DNA from: Pseudomonadota bacterium
GTDB lineage: Bacteria; Myxococcota_A; UBA796; GCA-2862545
Direction: 5' to 3'
DNA length: 44,591 bases
Assembly (NCBI GenBank): GCA_023954855.1
Contig: JAGSGY010000043.1
Location: forward strand, 1-44,591
In this document: in pieces, positions 16,136 to 24,566 of the stretch
How the letters are laid out: every line of letters starts with the position of its first letter
Position numbering within the stretch: the stretch's first letter is position 1
Translations under genes and position numbers: made by a program
Notes under the pieces: model-generated
Database searches by the model: none
The model's input: only the letters and a program-made list of their open reading frames with translations
Told to the model about the DNA's origin: nothing

Positions 16136-16888
16136 TTGCCACTCACTCTTCCGCCCGAAGCGCTTCCGATTGGGGCTGCGCGCTGGGCCGAGCTCCCGTC
16201 CAGCTTCGGAGCGCTTCCCAAGCTCACTTCGTGGCTCGCCGGATTGAGCCACGAGGATCAGCGTGCTCAGTCCATGGAGCAGCTGTGGGGCTACGTGCAC
16301 CACCAGGGGGATGTGTACGACCTGACCCTCTGGACGGTGCCGCACGTCCTCTTGGCCACCGAGCACGCAACGGACGATACGGACTTGCTTGCCTACGCAG
16401 CGAGCGTGCTTGCTCAGCGGGAGGAGAGCGCGGTACCCGAGTCTCTCGTGGCCTGGTGCGTCGACAATGTCGTTCGACTCGCCATTGAGCGCCTGGGAAG
16501 TGGTGGACTCTCTGACGAGGACGTGGTGGCCTTGCTCGCCGCTTCGGTCGTCGACGTGGACCGTGCGCTCGCGGGTCGACTGATGCTCGAGTTCACCGGG
16601 GAGGAGCTGATGGGGACCTGCCCCGTCTGCGAGTCCGAGATCTACATCTGGCCGACCGACGAGGGCCTGGCCGTGTCTTCCGACGATCCGGTAGGCAAGC
16701 CGAGCGCGCTCCGCCCCGTCGACGCACCGGCCTCCTTGACAACTCCGAGCATACGGCGGCTCGTGAGCCTTGCCGCACTGGCGGGCGCCCCACGCATTGC
16801 CGAGCAGCTTCAGTGTCTGGATGCGCGCACGCCGTGCCCAGACTGCGGCGAAACGGTGCATCTGCTCGAAGCCGTACGGGCCTACTAG
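16136..16888 (+). CDS. HEAT-like protein with two CxxC zinc-binding pairs
   Basis: 250 residues from TTG 16136, with GGAG at 16127-16130. The first 170 residues are helical; the segment LWGYVHHQGDVYDLTLWTVP resembles the HQG-type repeats of HEAT-like immunity or scaffold proteins. Two CxxC pairs follow, CPVC at about 162-165 and CPDC at about 238-241, which could form a split zinc ribbon. It starts 16 bases after the AgmX-like gene on the same strand and ends 46 bases before the helicase gene. Function unknown. Confidence 0.6.
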   Translation: MPLTLPPEALPIGAARWAELPSSFGALPKLTSWLAGLSHEDQRAQSMEQLWGYVHHQGDVYDLTLWTVPHVLLATEHATDDTDLLAYAASVLAQREESAVPESLVAWCVDNVVRLAIERLGSGGLSDEDVVALLAASVVDVDRALAGRLMLEFTGEELMGTCPVCESEIYIWPTDEGLAVSSDDPVGKPSALRPVDAPASLTTPSIRRLVSLAALAGAPRIAEQLQCLDARTPCPDCGETVHLLEAVRAY

Positions 16889-16934
16889 GCTCATCACCGC
16901 GGCTCACCGCCCACGCCGGCGTTAAGCCTTCGGC

Positions 16935-19127
16935 ATGGACCACCTGCTGGGGCTGGGACCGCGGCGGGTCGTCGCGATGCTTGGGCCGACCAACACGGGC
17001 AAGACCCACAACGCCATCGAGCGCATGCTTCGCCACCGCACGGGCATGATCGGGCTTCCGCTGCGCTTGCTCGCGCGGGAGGTCTATGACCGGGTCGTCG
17101 CTCAGGTCGGCGAGGGTGCGGTCGCCCTGGTGACCGGCGAAGAGAAGCGCACCCCGAGCACGGCGCGATTCTGGGTGTGCACGGTTGAGGCCATGCCCAT
17201 GGAGCGGGCGGTGCACTTCCTCGCCATCGACGAGATCCAACTCGCCGGAGACCGGGTTCGTGGGCACGTCTTCACGGATCGACTCTTGCACGCACGGGGG
17301 TTGATGGAGACCTGGTTCATGGGCTCGGACTCGGCGGCGAGTCTCGTGCTCGACCTGGTTCCGGACGCGGAGCTCGAGCGCCGTCCACGTCTGTCGACGC
17401 TGCGGCACGCCGGCATGTCCTACTTGACCGACCTGCCGCCACGGTCTGCGGTCGTGGCCTTCTCGGCCCGCGAGGTCACCGCGCTCGCTGAGCGTCTTCG
17501 CGACCGACGCGGGGGAGCGGCGGTGGTTCTCGGAGCGCTGTCTCCGCGCACGCGCAATGCCCAGGTGGCGCTGTTTCAGTCGGGCGAGGTGCCCTACCTC
17601 GTCGCGACCGATGCTATCGGCATGGGCCTGAACCTCGATGTGCATCACGTTGCGCTAGCGGGCTTGAGCAAGTTCGATGGCATCAGCCGGCGCGCGCTGA
17701 GCGCTGCGGAGGTGGGGCAGATCGCGGGCCGTGCGGGGCGCTACACCCAGGGCGGAACCTTCGGCACCACCGAGCAGGTTGGCGAGCTCGAGCCCGAGCT
17801 GGTGCGGCGCATCGAGAAGCACGACTTCGAGCGGCTGCAGCGGGCGTACTGGCGCTCGCCCGATCTCGACTTCGGCTCGGTGGACGCACTGCTGCACAGC
17901 CTCGATGCGAAGGCGCCGCACCGACGGTTGGTCCGAGTGAAGGACTCTGGCGACGAAGAAGCGCTGCGCGTACTGGCGGGCGACGACGCGATTCGACGTC
18001 GGGCCGTCGGAGAGGGCCGTGTGCGGCTGCTCTGGGATGTGTGCCGGGTGCCCGACTTTCGGAAGACGCTCACCGGCGATCACACCGATCTGCTGCGGGT
18101 GCTCTACTTGTCGCTCTGTGATCGGGGTCACATCCGGCCCGAGTTCGCCGACCGCCGGCTCTCGCGATTGGACCGCTCGGATGGCGGCGTGGGGGCGCTC
18201 ACCACCCGCATTGCCTTCGTGCGTACCTGGGCGACGCTGTCGCATCGTCGCGGCTGGTTTGAAGACGCCCGCCACTGGCAGGAGAGGGCGGCGGCGATCG
18301 AGGAACGCCTCTCCGACGCATTGCACGACGAGCTGACCCATCGCTTCGTCGAGCGCCGCAATCGCCATGGCTGGACGCCGAAGCTCTCTGGCTCGTCGGT
18401 CGAGGTCGCCGGAACTCAGGTCGGCGGGATTGTCGGATTGCGCCTGGTCGCAGCGGGCCTCACGGGGGCCCAGGCCCAGGCCGTTCGAGCGGCGGCGGCA
18501 CCGGCACTGCGCGAGCGAGCAGAGGCGGTGATTGCCGCGAAGGACGCCGCGCTCTCGATCGGCGCGGATCGGTTGATTCGGCACGATGACGAGCCGATTG
18601 CCCACTTGGTCCGTGGGGACCACCCGCTGTCGCCCGAGGTCGAAGTCGACAGCGCGGCGCTTCCACGACCGGTGGTCGAGCGGGTGCGCGAGCGTCTGTT
18701 GTGGTGGGTGCGCGCCCAGGTGGACGGCTTGCTGGCGCCGCTGCGGTCGCCGGCGGTCCTCGCCCTCGGGCCGGAAGAATCGCGCGCCTTCGCCCGAGCC
18801 GTCGACGAGCTTGGCGTGCTGCGCAAACTCGCCCACGTCGATGCCTTCGGGGCGCTCACCAAGACCCAGTGGTGGACACTTCACGATGCGGGGCTCTCCG
18901 AGTATCGAGGCTTGGTGTGGCTCAACCACATGCACATTCGCGGGTGGACGCGGTGGCGGGCTGCGCTCGCACGGACCTACTGGCCGGGTCTACCGGACAT
19001 TGGCCCGGGCGAGTCTCCGGTGCGGGTCGACGTCGGTGAAGGGGCCGATGCCGATGCCTGGGAGCGGCTCGGCTACGCGATTCGTGGCCGTTATGCGGTT
19101 CGGCTCGATCGGCTGCGGATCCGCTAG
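16935..19127 (+). CDS. SUV3-like ATP-dependent RNA helicase
   Basis: 730 residues. The superfamily 2 motifs match the SUV3 (mitochondrial degradosome) group: motif I GPTNTGKTHNAIE with Lys23, GLPLRLLAREVYDR (motif Ia), TGEEKRTP, CTVEAMPMER, motif II DEIQ (99-102), FSAREVTAL, ATDAIGMGLNL (motif V) and GQIAGRAGRY (motif VI). The C-terminal 400 residues are a mostly helical region without a clear domain. The family unwinds structured RNA 3' to 5' and in mitochondria works with PNPase. In bacteria it is known mainly from Alphaproteobacteria. The gene is 46 bases downstream of the CxxC protein; its stop overlaps that of darP by CTAG (19124-19127). Confidence 0.88.
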   Translation: MDHLLGLGPRRVVAMLGPTNTGKTHNAIERMLRHRTGMIGLPLRLLAREVYDRVVAQVGEGAVALVTGEEKRTPSTARFWVCTVEAMPMERAVHFLAIDEIQLAGDRVRGHVFTDRLLHARGLMETWFMGSDSAASLVLDLVPDAELERRPRLSTLRHAGMSYLTDLPPRSAVVAFSAREVTALAERLRDRRGGAAVVLGALSPRTRNAQVALFQSGEVPYLVATDAIGMGLNLDVHHVALAGLSKFDGISRRALSAAEVGQIAGRAGRYTQGGTFGTTEQVGELEPELVRRIEKHDFERLQRAYWRSPDLDFGSVDALLHSLDAKAPHRRLVRVKDSGDEEALRVLAGDDAIRRRAVGEGRVRLLWDVCRVPDFRKTLTGDHTDLLRVLYLSLCDRGHIRPEFADRRLSRLDRSDGGVGALTTRIAFVRTWATLSHRRGWFEDARHWQERAAAIEERLSDALHDELTHRFVERRNRHGWTPKLSGSSVEVAGTQVGGIVGLRLVAAGLTGAQAQAVRAAAAPALRERAEAVIAAKDAALSIGADRLIRHDDEPIAHLVRGDHPLSPEVEVDSAALPRPVVERVRERLLWWVRAQVDGLLAPLRSPAVLALGPEESRAFARAVDELGVLRKLAHVDAFGALTKTQWWTLHDAGLSEYRGLVWLNHMHIRGWTRWRAALARTYWPGLPDIGPGESPVRVDVGEGADADAWERLGYAIRGRYAVRLDRLRIR

Positions 19128-19651
19128 AGCCCGGCGGCTTCGCGGAGGGCGGACATCAGGGCCTTGTTCGTGCGCGGCGTCGCGGACTTACGCATCTTGT
19201 TCGCGAGCTGGCGAATGCGCTGACGGTCTCCGGCAGGGTGAGCCTCGAGGAAGGCCTGAATGACGTCGTCGCCGCCTTCGATGACGCGCGTGCGCCAGCG
19301 AACGATCTGCTCGAGATCGGCGTCGCGTGCCGAGGAGCCGCTCTCTCCGCCCAGCGCTGCGCGGATGGCGTCATGGTCTTCACCGCGGAGCACGGATCCA
19401 AGGCGCAGCAGCTGACGTCGGCGGGCACCGTGGGCGCCGGACTTGATGGCGTGCATCGCCCGGACCTCGCGACGGGACTCTTCGCTTAGGGGCAGGGCAT
19501 CGAGCTGGGATGGGGTCATCGCGATCAAGATCTCGGCGAACTCGTCCGCGTCGCCTGCCGGCTGCTTCTTCTCACGTCGACTGCGTCGCACGGGACTGGC
19601 CGTCACCGGCTCCTCCGCATCCCGCACCCACTCGAAGTCCTTCTTGCCCAT
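19124..19651 (-). CDS. darP: Ribosome-associated protein DarP (YjgA, DUF615)
   Basis: 175 residues. It is a DUF615 protein; the E. coli homologue helps late 50S assembly. Visible marks are the N-terminal basic stretch RRSRREKKQ, LPLSEESRREVRAMHAIKSG (family pattern LPLxxxLxxAIxxAxxIxxxGARRRQ), HGARRRQLLRLGSVLRGED and WRTRVIEGGDDVIQAFLEA at the end. ATG 19651 is preceded by GGGAGG. Monocistronic by position: it is convergent with the helicase gene, and the steroid genes that precede it are separated by 45 bases. Confidence 0.88.
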   Translation of the reverse strand: MGKKDFEWVRDAEEPVTASPVRRSRREKKQPAGDADEFAEILIAMTPSQLDALPLSEESRREVRAMHAIKSGAHGARRRQLLRLGSVLRGEDHDAIRAALGGESGSSARDADLEQIVRWRTRVIEGGDDVIQAFLEAHPAGDRQRIRQLANKMRKSATPRTNKALMSALREAAGL

Positions 19652-19696
19652 GGGGCCTCCCGTCCTCGGCGGGTATCCCGGGGCTGGGTCTGTTCG

Positions 19697-20467
19697 CTAG
19701 GTGAAGCGCAGCGACAGGGAGCCGATACCCTCGATGCTCACGTGCATGGTGTCGCCCGCTTGCACGGCTTCAAGGGGCACAAGTGACCCGGAGAGCACGA
19801 TGTCGCCGGCCTTCAGGCCAATCCCGAGCTCACCAAAGGTGTTCGCGAGCCAGGCCACGGCCTTCAGGGGAGAGCCGAGGGCGGCGTTGCCCAGTCCTTC
19901 CGACAAGAAGGCGCCGTTCTTCTGAACGACCATCTTGCAGCCCTCGAAGTCCACGCCAAAAGGGCTCACTCCGGGTCCCAACGCGAACATGCCTGAGCTC
20001 GCGTTGTCGGCGACCGTGTCCTCGATGCCGATCTTCCAGTCCGCGATGCGCGAGTCGACGACCTCGAAGCAAGCGTGCACGGTGGCCGTCGCGTCAAAGA
20101 CGTCCTGGGCCGTCACCCCTGGGCCCATCAAGTCTTCGCGCAGGGTGAAGGCGATCTCGCCCTCGGCCTTCGGCTGAATCATCAGCTCGGAGACGGGCAT
20201 CTCGTCGCTGCACAGCATCGCGTCGGTGAGGGTGCCGAAGTCGGGCTGATGCACGCCGAGCATGTTCTGAACGGCGGGGCTGGTGACCCCGATCTTGCGA
20301 CCGATGATGCGCTCTCCGTCGGCCAGGCGCCGCTGCAGCATGGCGTCTGAGATCTGGTACGCCATCTCGATGGTCAGTCCATCCACGCGTCCCTTCAACG
20401 GAGCGACCACCTCGCGGGAGCGAAGGGCCGTGTACAGCTCGAGTCCGAGCGCGTCGACATCAGCCAT
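19697..20467 (-). CDS. hsaE: 2-hydroxyhexa-2,4-dienoate / 2-oxopent-4-enoate hydratase (HsaE type)
   Basis: 256 residues, normal for the MhpD/BphH/HsaE hydratase family of the FAH superfamily. It adds water to the dienoate released by HsaD to give 4-hydroxy-2-oxohexanoate. Visible marks are RIIGRKIGVTSPAVQNMLGV, QPDFGTLTDAML, QPKAEGEIAFTL with the metal-binding Glu residues, and GDIVLSGSLVP near the end. ATG 20467 overlaps the hsaD stop by 8 bases, so it is coupled to hsaD. The assignment to the steroid branch rests on context, since the fold is shared with aromatic meta-cleavage pathways. Confidence 0.9.
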   Translation of the reverse strand: MADVDALGLELYTALRSREVVAPLKGRVDGLTIEMAYQISDAMLQRRLADGERIIGRKIGVTSPAVQNMLGVHQPDFGTLTDAMLCSDEMPVSELMIQPKAEGEIAFTLREDLMGPGVTAQDVFDATATVHACFEVVDSRIADWKIGIEDTVADNASSGMFALGPGVSPFGVDFEGCKMVVQKNGAFLSEGLGNAALGSPLKAVAWLANTFGELGIGLKAGDIVLSGSLVPLEAVQAGDTMHVSIEGIGSLSLRFT

Positions 20468-21281
20468 GGGTCAGGAACTCCGCGACGGCACGGTTGAAGA
20501 CCTCGGCGTGTTCGACCATCACCCAGTGTCCGCACTGGTTCAGCAAGATCACCCGGCAGTTTGGCACCTGGGTGGCGAGCTTGGTGGCGCCGGTGGGCGG
20601 GCAGAACACGTCGTTCATGCCCCACAGGCCAAGCGTGGGACAGGTGAGCTCGGAGAGCTGCTCTTCCTGGTTGTCGACGCGCATGGTCTTGAACACGTGG
20701 ATCGGCTGGGTGAGGGCGATCTCGGTGCGCCGCTCGGTCACGCCTTCCGGGAACTGCGAGGCGTCGAAGACCTGCTTGGTGAACACCCGACGCATGCCGT
20801 CGAGGGTGATGCCCTCCGGGCCGTAGATGCAGCGAATCATGCTGCGAATGCCCTTCATCTCCATGTACGCCTCGCGCTTCTCGAGGCCGCCCGGTGCCAT
20901 GAGGACCAGCTTCGAGACGCGGTCGGAGTGGGTGAGTGCGACGCGAATCGCCTGGGCACCACCCTGGCTATTGCCGATGATGGCGTACTGTTCGTGGCCG
21001 AGGGACGCCATCACGTCGGCGGCGCACTCTGCCATGAAGGGCAGGGTGTAGTCGACGTCGGTGGGCTTGTCCGACAGGCCGTAGCCAATCGAGTCGAGCA
21101 GCACGGACTGGTATCCGTGAGCCGCTAGGGCCTCGGCGTTTTTCAGGAAGTTTGACCACCCGCTCGCGCCGGGGCCGCTCCCGTGGAGCCAGAGCACGGG
21201 TTGGCCCTCGCCGACGGTGTGAAAGTGCATCTTGTAGCCGTGTCGCGTGGTCGCGAAAAGGCCTTCGGGAAGGGCGGTCAT
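20460..21281 (-). CDS. hsaD: Meta-cleavage product hydrolase (HsaD type)
   Basis: 273 residues, alpha/beta hydrolase fold. It cleaves the C-C bond of the ring-opened product 4,9-DSHA. Visible marks are HGSGPGASGWSNF (oxyanion region), nucleophile elbow GNSQGG with Ser105, Asp224 in GMNDVFCP and His252 in CGHWVMVEH. HGSGPGASGW and CGHW are typical of the BphD/HsaD/MhpC group rather than general hydrolases. ATG 21281 is preceded by GGAGAGCCC. A perfect KstR-like palindrome lies 21 bases upstream of the start. It forms a two-gene operon with hsaE. Confidence 0.92.
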   Translation of the reverse strand: MTALPEGLFATTRHGYKMHFHTVGEGQPVLWLHGSGPGASGWSNFLKNAEALAAHGYQSVLLDSIGYGLSDKPTDVDYTLPFMAECAADVMASLGHEQYAIIGNSQGGAQAIRVALTHSDRVSKLVLMAPGGLEKREAYMEMKGIRSMIRCIYGPEGITLDGMRRVFTKQVFDASQFPEGVTERRTEIALTQPIHVFKTMRVDNQEEQLSELTCPTLGLWGMNDVFCPPTGATKLATQVPNCRVILLNQCGHWVMVEHAEVFNRAVAEFLTHG

Positions 21282-21301
21282 GGGCTCTCCAGCGGGCGAA
21301 G

Positions 21302-21315
21302 TAGAACATGTTCTA
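21302..21315. promoter_or_regulatory. KstR-like operator, hsaDE
   Basis: TAGAACATGTTCTA, a perfect 14-bp palindrome identical to the boxes at 9958 and 37225, 21 bases upstream of hsaD. It is also 77 bases upstream of the divergent arsR-type gene. Confidence 0.85.
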
Positions 21316-21352
21316 GTGCGTCGTGCAATGCGTTCTCTGTGGGGTTCTCGAC

Positions 21353-21393
21353 ATTGGTAACGACAGTGTTACGGTAACGGTGGAGTTACCAAT
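21353..21393. promoter_or_regulatory. Putative ArsR autoregulatory operator
   Basis: GTTAC occurs four times in alternating orientation: ATTGGTAAC (21353-21361), GTTACGGTAAC (21368-21378) and GTTACCAAT (21385-21393). The outer two are perfect 9-bp inverted repeats and the middle one is itself a palindrome. The right arm runs from the Shine-Dalgarno region into the ATG, so a bound regulator would block transcription or translation of its own gene. Confidence 0.6.
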
Positions 21394-21697
21394 GCAGGCA
21401 CTCGATGCACTCGGAAATCCCACGCGACGGCAGGTCCTTGAGCTTCTCAAGCAGGGCGAACACACGGTGCAGAGCCTTGCCGATCAGCTCCCGGTGAGCC
21501 GTCCTGCCGTCAGTCGGCACCTGCGCCTACTCACCGAGGCAGGCCTGGTTCGCCATCGAGCCGAGGGTGCGCGCAATCTGTATGCCTTGCGTCCCGAGGG
21601 CTTCGATGCGCTCAGGGCCTACCTGGACAGCTTCTGGGATGACGCGCTCGCCCGCTTCAAGCTCGTCGCAGAGAACGTGGAGGACGACGGTGTCTGA
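21392..21697 (+). CDS. ArsR-family winged-helix regulator
   Basis: 101 residues from ATG 21392, with GGAG at 21382-21385. It is a compact winged helix: ALGNPTRRQVLELLKQGEHT, VQSLADQLPVSRPAVSRHLR (recognition helix) and LTEAGLVRHRAEGARNLYAL (wing). There is no metal-binding ELCVCDL motif, so it is not a metal sensor; it belongs to the group that is cotranscribed with SRPBCC proteins. Its stop overlaps the next gene by 8 bases. The GTTAC repeats over its promoter and start codon suggest autoregulation. Confidence 0.87.
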   Translation: MQALDALGNPTRRQVLELLKQGEHTVQSLADQLPVSRPAVSRHLRLLTEAGLVRHRAEGARNLYALRPEGFDALRAYLDSFWDDALARFKLVAENVEDDGV

Positions 21698-22139
21698 TCC
21701 TCTTGTCCGTCGCAGTCTGGTCGTGAACGTGCCTCCCAAGGCGGCCTTCGAGACGTGGACGCAGCGCGTGGATCTGTGGTGGCCGCCGTCGCATCGCCAA
21801 CACGCTCGCTCCGGCCTCACGCTGCGCTTTGAAGAGGGAGTCGGCGGCCGCTTGGTCGAGGGCAACCCCGAGGACGGTGAAGTCGAGTACGGGCGGGTGA
21901 CCGTCTGGGAGCCGCCGGATCGGCTCGACTACGCCTTCTTTCTCGGCACCGGCCCCGCGAGTCCCACCGCAGTGTCGATTCGGTTCGAGGCCATTCCCCA
22001 GGGCACCCGAGTGCTCGTCGAACATCGCCCAGGTGCGTCGGGTGAGCTGTTCGCTCGCTCGGTCGGGGGCTTCGAGCGGGCCTGGACCGAGGTGTTGTCC
22101 TGTTTCGAGAGTCATTCATCTACAGGAGTCGAGCCATGA
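21690..22139 (+). CDS. SRPBCC (AHSA1-like) protein
   Basis: 149 residues from GTG 21690, with GGAGG at 21679-21683 inside the preceding gene. The START/SRPBCC fold is suggested by RRSLVVNVPPKAAFETWT at the N-terminus, a TLRFEEGVGGRLVEGN segment, YGRVTVWEPPDRLDYAF, and a C-terminal helix FARSVGGFERAWTEVLSCF. Such proteins have a large hydrophobic cavity and are regularly encoded with ArsR regulators, possibly binding the ligand or acting as effectors. Substrate unknown. It overlaps dsrE-like gene by ATGA (22136-22139), so the three genes are one operon. Confidence 0.78.
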   Translation: MSDPLVRRSLVVNVPPKAAFETWTQRVDLWWPPSHRQHARSGLTLRFEEGVGGRLVEGNPEDGEVEYGRVTVWEPPDRLDYAFFLGTGPASPTAVSIRFEAIPQGTRVLVEHRPGASGELFARSVGGFERAWTEVLSCFESHSSTGVEP

Positions 22140-22513
22140 AGAAGGTCGCCATCGTTACCCATATGGAGCACGCCAGTCCGGCCGATCGCGGTCGCATGGC
22201 CCATGCCCTGCACCTGGCCCGTGATCTCAAGGACGGGGGAGCCGAGGTGAAGCTGGTCTTCGGCGGCAAGTCCGTCGACTGGCTCGCCCAGCTCACCAAT
22301 CCCGAGCGCGACAAGGAGCATCCCTTCGTCCGCGCCTACGGCAACGTCTTCGACGCGGTTCGAGATCACGCCGAGGCGTGCAACTTCTGCTGCATCCGCT
22401 TTGATGCGACCGAGTCCGTGCAGGCGGCGGGCATACCCATTCGCGGCGAGGGCAAGGACCACATGAACCTAGCCGCCTACGTGCTCGACGGCTGGGAGCT
22501 GATCACGTTCTAG
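22136..22513 (+). CDS. DsrE/DsrF-like protein
   Basis: 125 residues. The fold is indicated by VAIVTHMEHASPADRGRMAH at the N-terminus, AEVKLVFGGKSVDWLA and a C-terminal AAYVLDGWELITF. DsrE-like proteins are small homo-oligomeric domains that carry sulfur or other ligands. Here the cysteines are clustered in CNFCCIRFDA (Cys82, Cys85, Cys86), a pattern that could bind a metal or persulfide. Third gene of the ArsR-SRPBCC-DsrE operon. Its stop shares CTAG (22510-22513) with the convergent GMC oxidoreductase gene. Confidence 0.78.
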   Translation: MKKVAIVTHMEHASPADRGRMAHALHLARDLKDGGAEVKLVFGGKSVDWLAQLTNPERDKEHPFVRAYGNVFDAVRDHAEACNFCCIRFDATESVQAAGIPIRGEGKDHMNLAAYVLDGWELITF

Positions 22514-24021
22514 GTGTCGAGGAGCTGCTGGGCGCGAAGCTTGGCGATGCCCATGATCGTGTGCTGTGGATTCACGCCGAGCACCGTCGGTAGCGCCGAG
22601 GCATCGGCCACGTACAGGCCGTCGTAGTGGTGCACCTTTCCGTTCGCGTCCACGACGGATCGAGTCGGATCCGAGCCCATCACCGCACCGCCGAACAGGT
22701 GGCTGAGGATGGCGACATAGGCACGCGGGTCGCGCGGCGCGTCGAGCAGCTTGTCGACCTCGTCCGGGCCGATGCTGTAGGGCATGCCGGCGATGGCGGG
22801 CACGACCTTCTTGGCTCCGGCTGCGAAGTGCGTCTTTGCGACGAGGTGCATGCCGCGGACGAACTTCTCCATGTCGGCGCGGTCGAGGGTGTAGGTCACC
22901 ATCGGCTTGCCGCCCATGCCATTGCGCACGCGGCCGTGGCTGTTGGCGCGCACCGCCTGAATCCACATCGCCATCTTCCGGTACTCGGCCATGCGCTCCA
23001 TCAGCAGCTTTCCGCCGCCCTTCAGGCGCGTGATCACCATCTCGGGTGGAATCGACAAGGTCTCCAGCTTGAGGCCGGGGTCTTCGCGGTACGCGGTCGA
23101 GGCCCAGCCCTGCGTCGCGCCGATGTTCATGTCGACAGGGTCGTCGTACACGCCGTAGACGCCGGTGCCGGGATGCGCGCGAAAGAAGCGGCCGAGGTTG
23201 TCGTTCTTCACGCCCGAGCGCATGAGGATGCACGGGGTGTGCGTCGCTGAGGCCGCGATGATCACGGCCTTTTTGGCGCGGACGTTGAACTTGGCGCCCC
23301 ACTTCTTGGTCTTTGGGTGCTGGAACCAGCCGGTGACGCCGACGGCGCGGCGCTTCTTGTCGAAGAGCACCTTGTCGACGGGGGCGCACGAGAGCACCTC
23401 TCCGCCCTTAGCGAGGACCTCGGGCACGTAGTTCAAGTTGGTGGACTGCTTTGCGCCGGTGCGACAGCCCTGCAGGCACTGTCCCGAGCCCACGCAGCCC
23501 TTGGCGTAGCGGTGGATGACGTGCGACTCGTAGCCGAGGGCGTTGGCGCCCTCCATCGCGAGGTTGTTGCTGCGACCGCGGGACGCGACGGGGACTTCGG
23601 TGACGAACAGCTCGCGCTCGACCTCATCCTGGTTGGCCCAGACTTTTTTGGCCATCTCGATGCCGCCGACACCGTGCTCCTTCTCCCACATCTCGAAGAT
23701 GTCGCCGGGAGTGCGTACACAGATGGCCGAGTTGATGACGGTGGTGCCGCCCATGGTGCGGGCCTGAACGACCGGCCAGAAGGCGCGGCCCATCGCGATG
23801 GTCGAGCCCCAGTCGTCGAACAGGTCGCGCATCGCTCCGTGTGAGCTGCTCGGGTAGTGCTCGGGATCGCGCCAGGCGCCTGCCTCGACGATCGCCACGC
23901 TGACGCCGCCTCGTGCGAGCTGCGCCGCCACGGTTGCGCCGCCGGCGCCACTGCCCACGACCACGTAGTCGGCTTCGGCCTCGAAGGTGCGGCCCTTCTC
24001 TTGGAAGGAGGTGTGGCTCAT
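22510..24021 (-). CDS. GMC-type FAD-dependent oxidoreductase
   Basis: 503 residues. The N-terminal FAD-binding motif is VVVGSGAGGATVAAQLA with IVEAG at the end of the second strand. The segment MGGTTVINSAICVRTP corresponds to the GMC signature 1. The Cys-rich stretch GCVGSGQCLQGCRTGAKQST resembles the C-x-x-G-C pattern of long-chain alcohol oxidases and related dehydrogenases. The C-terminus has SHLFGGAVMG and NPQHTIMGIA with the active-site His. It should oxidise an alcohol; the substrate is unknown and a steroid hydroxyl is only one possibility, since no KstR-like box precedes it. ATG 24021 overlaps the stop of the upstream membrane protein gene by ATGA. Confidence 0.88.
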   Translation of the reverse strand: MSHTSFQEKGRTFEAEADYVVVGSGAGGATVAAQLARGGVSVAIVEAGAWRDPEHYPSSSHGAMRDLFDDWGSTIAMGRAFWPVVQARTMGGTTVINSAICVRTPGDIFEMWEKEHGVGGIEMAKKVWANQDEVERELFVTEVPVASRGRSNNLAMEGANALGYESHVIHRYAKGCVGSGQCLQGCRTGAKQSTNLNYVPEVLAKGGEVLSCAPVDKVLFDKKRRAVGVTGWFQHPKTKKWGAKFNVRAKKAVIIAASATHTPCILMRSGVKNDNLGRFFRAHPGTGVYGVYDDPVDMNIGATQGWASTAYREDPGLKLETLSIPPEMVITRLKGGGKLLMERMAEYRKMAMWIQAVRANSHGRVRNGMGGKPMVTYTLDRADMEKFVRGMHLVAKTHFAAGAKKVVPAIAGMPYSIGPDEVDKLLDAPRDPRAYVAILSHLFGGAVMGSDPTRSVVDANGKVHHYDGLYVADASALPTVLGVNPQHTIMGIAKLRAQQLLDT

Positions 24022-24410
24022 GAGGTCCTCCACGTGCCCGGATCTTCGGGGTAGGGCTCGAGGTTCAGCCTCTCTCGCACCGAGGGCTGAAGTCCCCATG
24101 CGAAGCCCGCGTACATCTTGACCAGGAAGACGGCTTGTTGAACCAGGTAGATCGGCGAGGTGCAGAGCTTGAAGGCGTGTCGGTCGAGCAGGCGGGGCGA
24201 CAGCATGAAGGACGGCAGGGGCACGCCGATTGTGATCAGCGGTGAGATCACGAAGATCAGCGAGCCCGCGAGCACGCCAGCGAGGTTGGTCCAGTTGGTC
24301 TCGCGGGCCATCTTCGCCAGGTAGGCGTCGGCGACCTCGGGAGTGAGTCCGGGCAGGTCGTCTCGGGGGGGCATCATTGGCACCATGGCGGTGCGCATCA
24401 GCCAAATCAC
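24018..24410 (-). CDS. Small membrane partner of the GMC oxidoreductase
   Basis: 130 residues from GTG 24410, preceded by GGAG. One strong hydrophobic helix is seen at about residues 42-68 (LAGVLAGSLIFVISPLITIGVPLP), and a second weaker one at about 85-105. The last 25 residues are polar (PYPEDPGTWRTS). It precedes and overlaps the GMC gene by 4 bases, so the two should be made in fixed ratio. I infer a membrane anchor or electron-transfer partner for the flavoenzyme, but no redox motif is visible. No family recognised. Confidence 0.6.
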   Translation of the reverse strand: MIWLMRTAMVPMMPPRDDLPGLTPEVADAYLAKMARETNWTNLAGVLAGSLIFVISPLITIGVPLPSFMLSPRLLDRHAFKLCTSPIYLVQQAVFLVKMYAGFAWGLQPSVRERLNLEPYPEDPGTWRTS

Positions 24411-24566
24411 GGCGTCTCCTCGATGGGCGGATCTACCATACCCACAACCCGGCGTCGTTGGCTTTTCGACCGATGGGTCACAATGATGCGGCTACCCGCA
24501 CATGCACGGGTCGGCTTCGGGCGGTATCCATTGGAGGACGGTGGCCCGCCGTCGCGGAGGCACGCC

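Noticed and set aside
22469-23389. Long minus-strand frame inside the GMC oxidoreductase gene
   Set aside because: It is Arg/Pro/His-rich, as expected from an out-of-frame reading of GC-rich coding DNA; the real frame has full GMC motifs.
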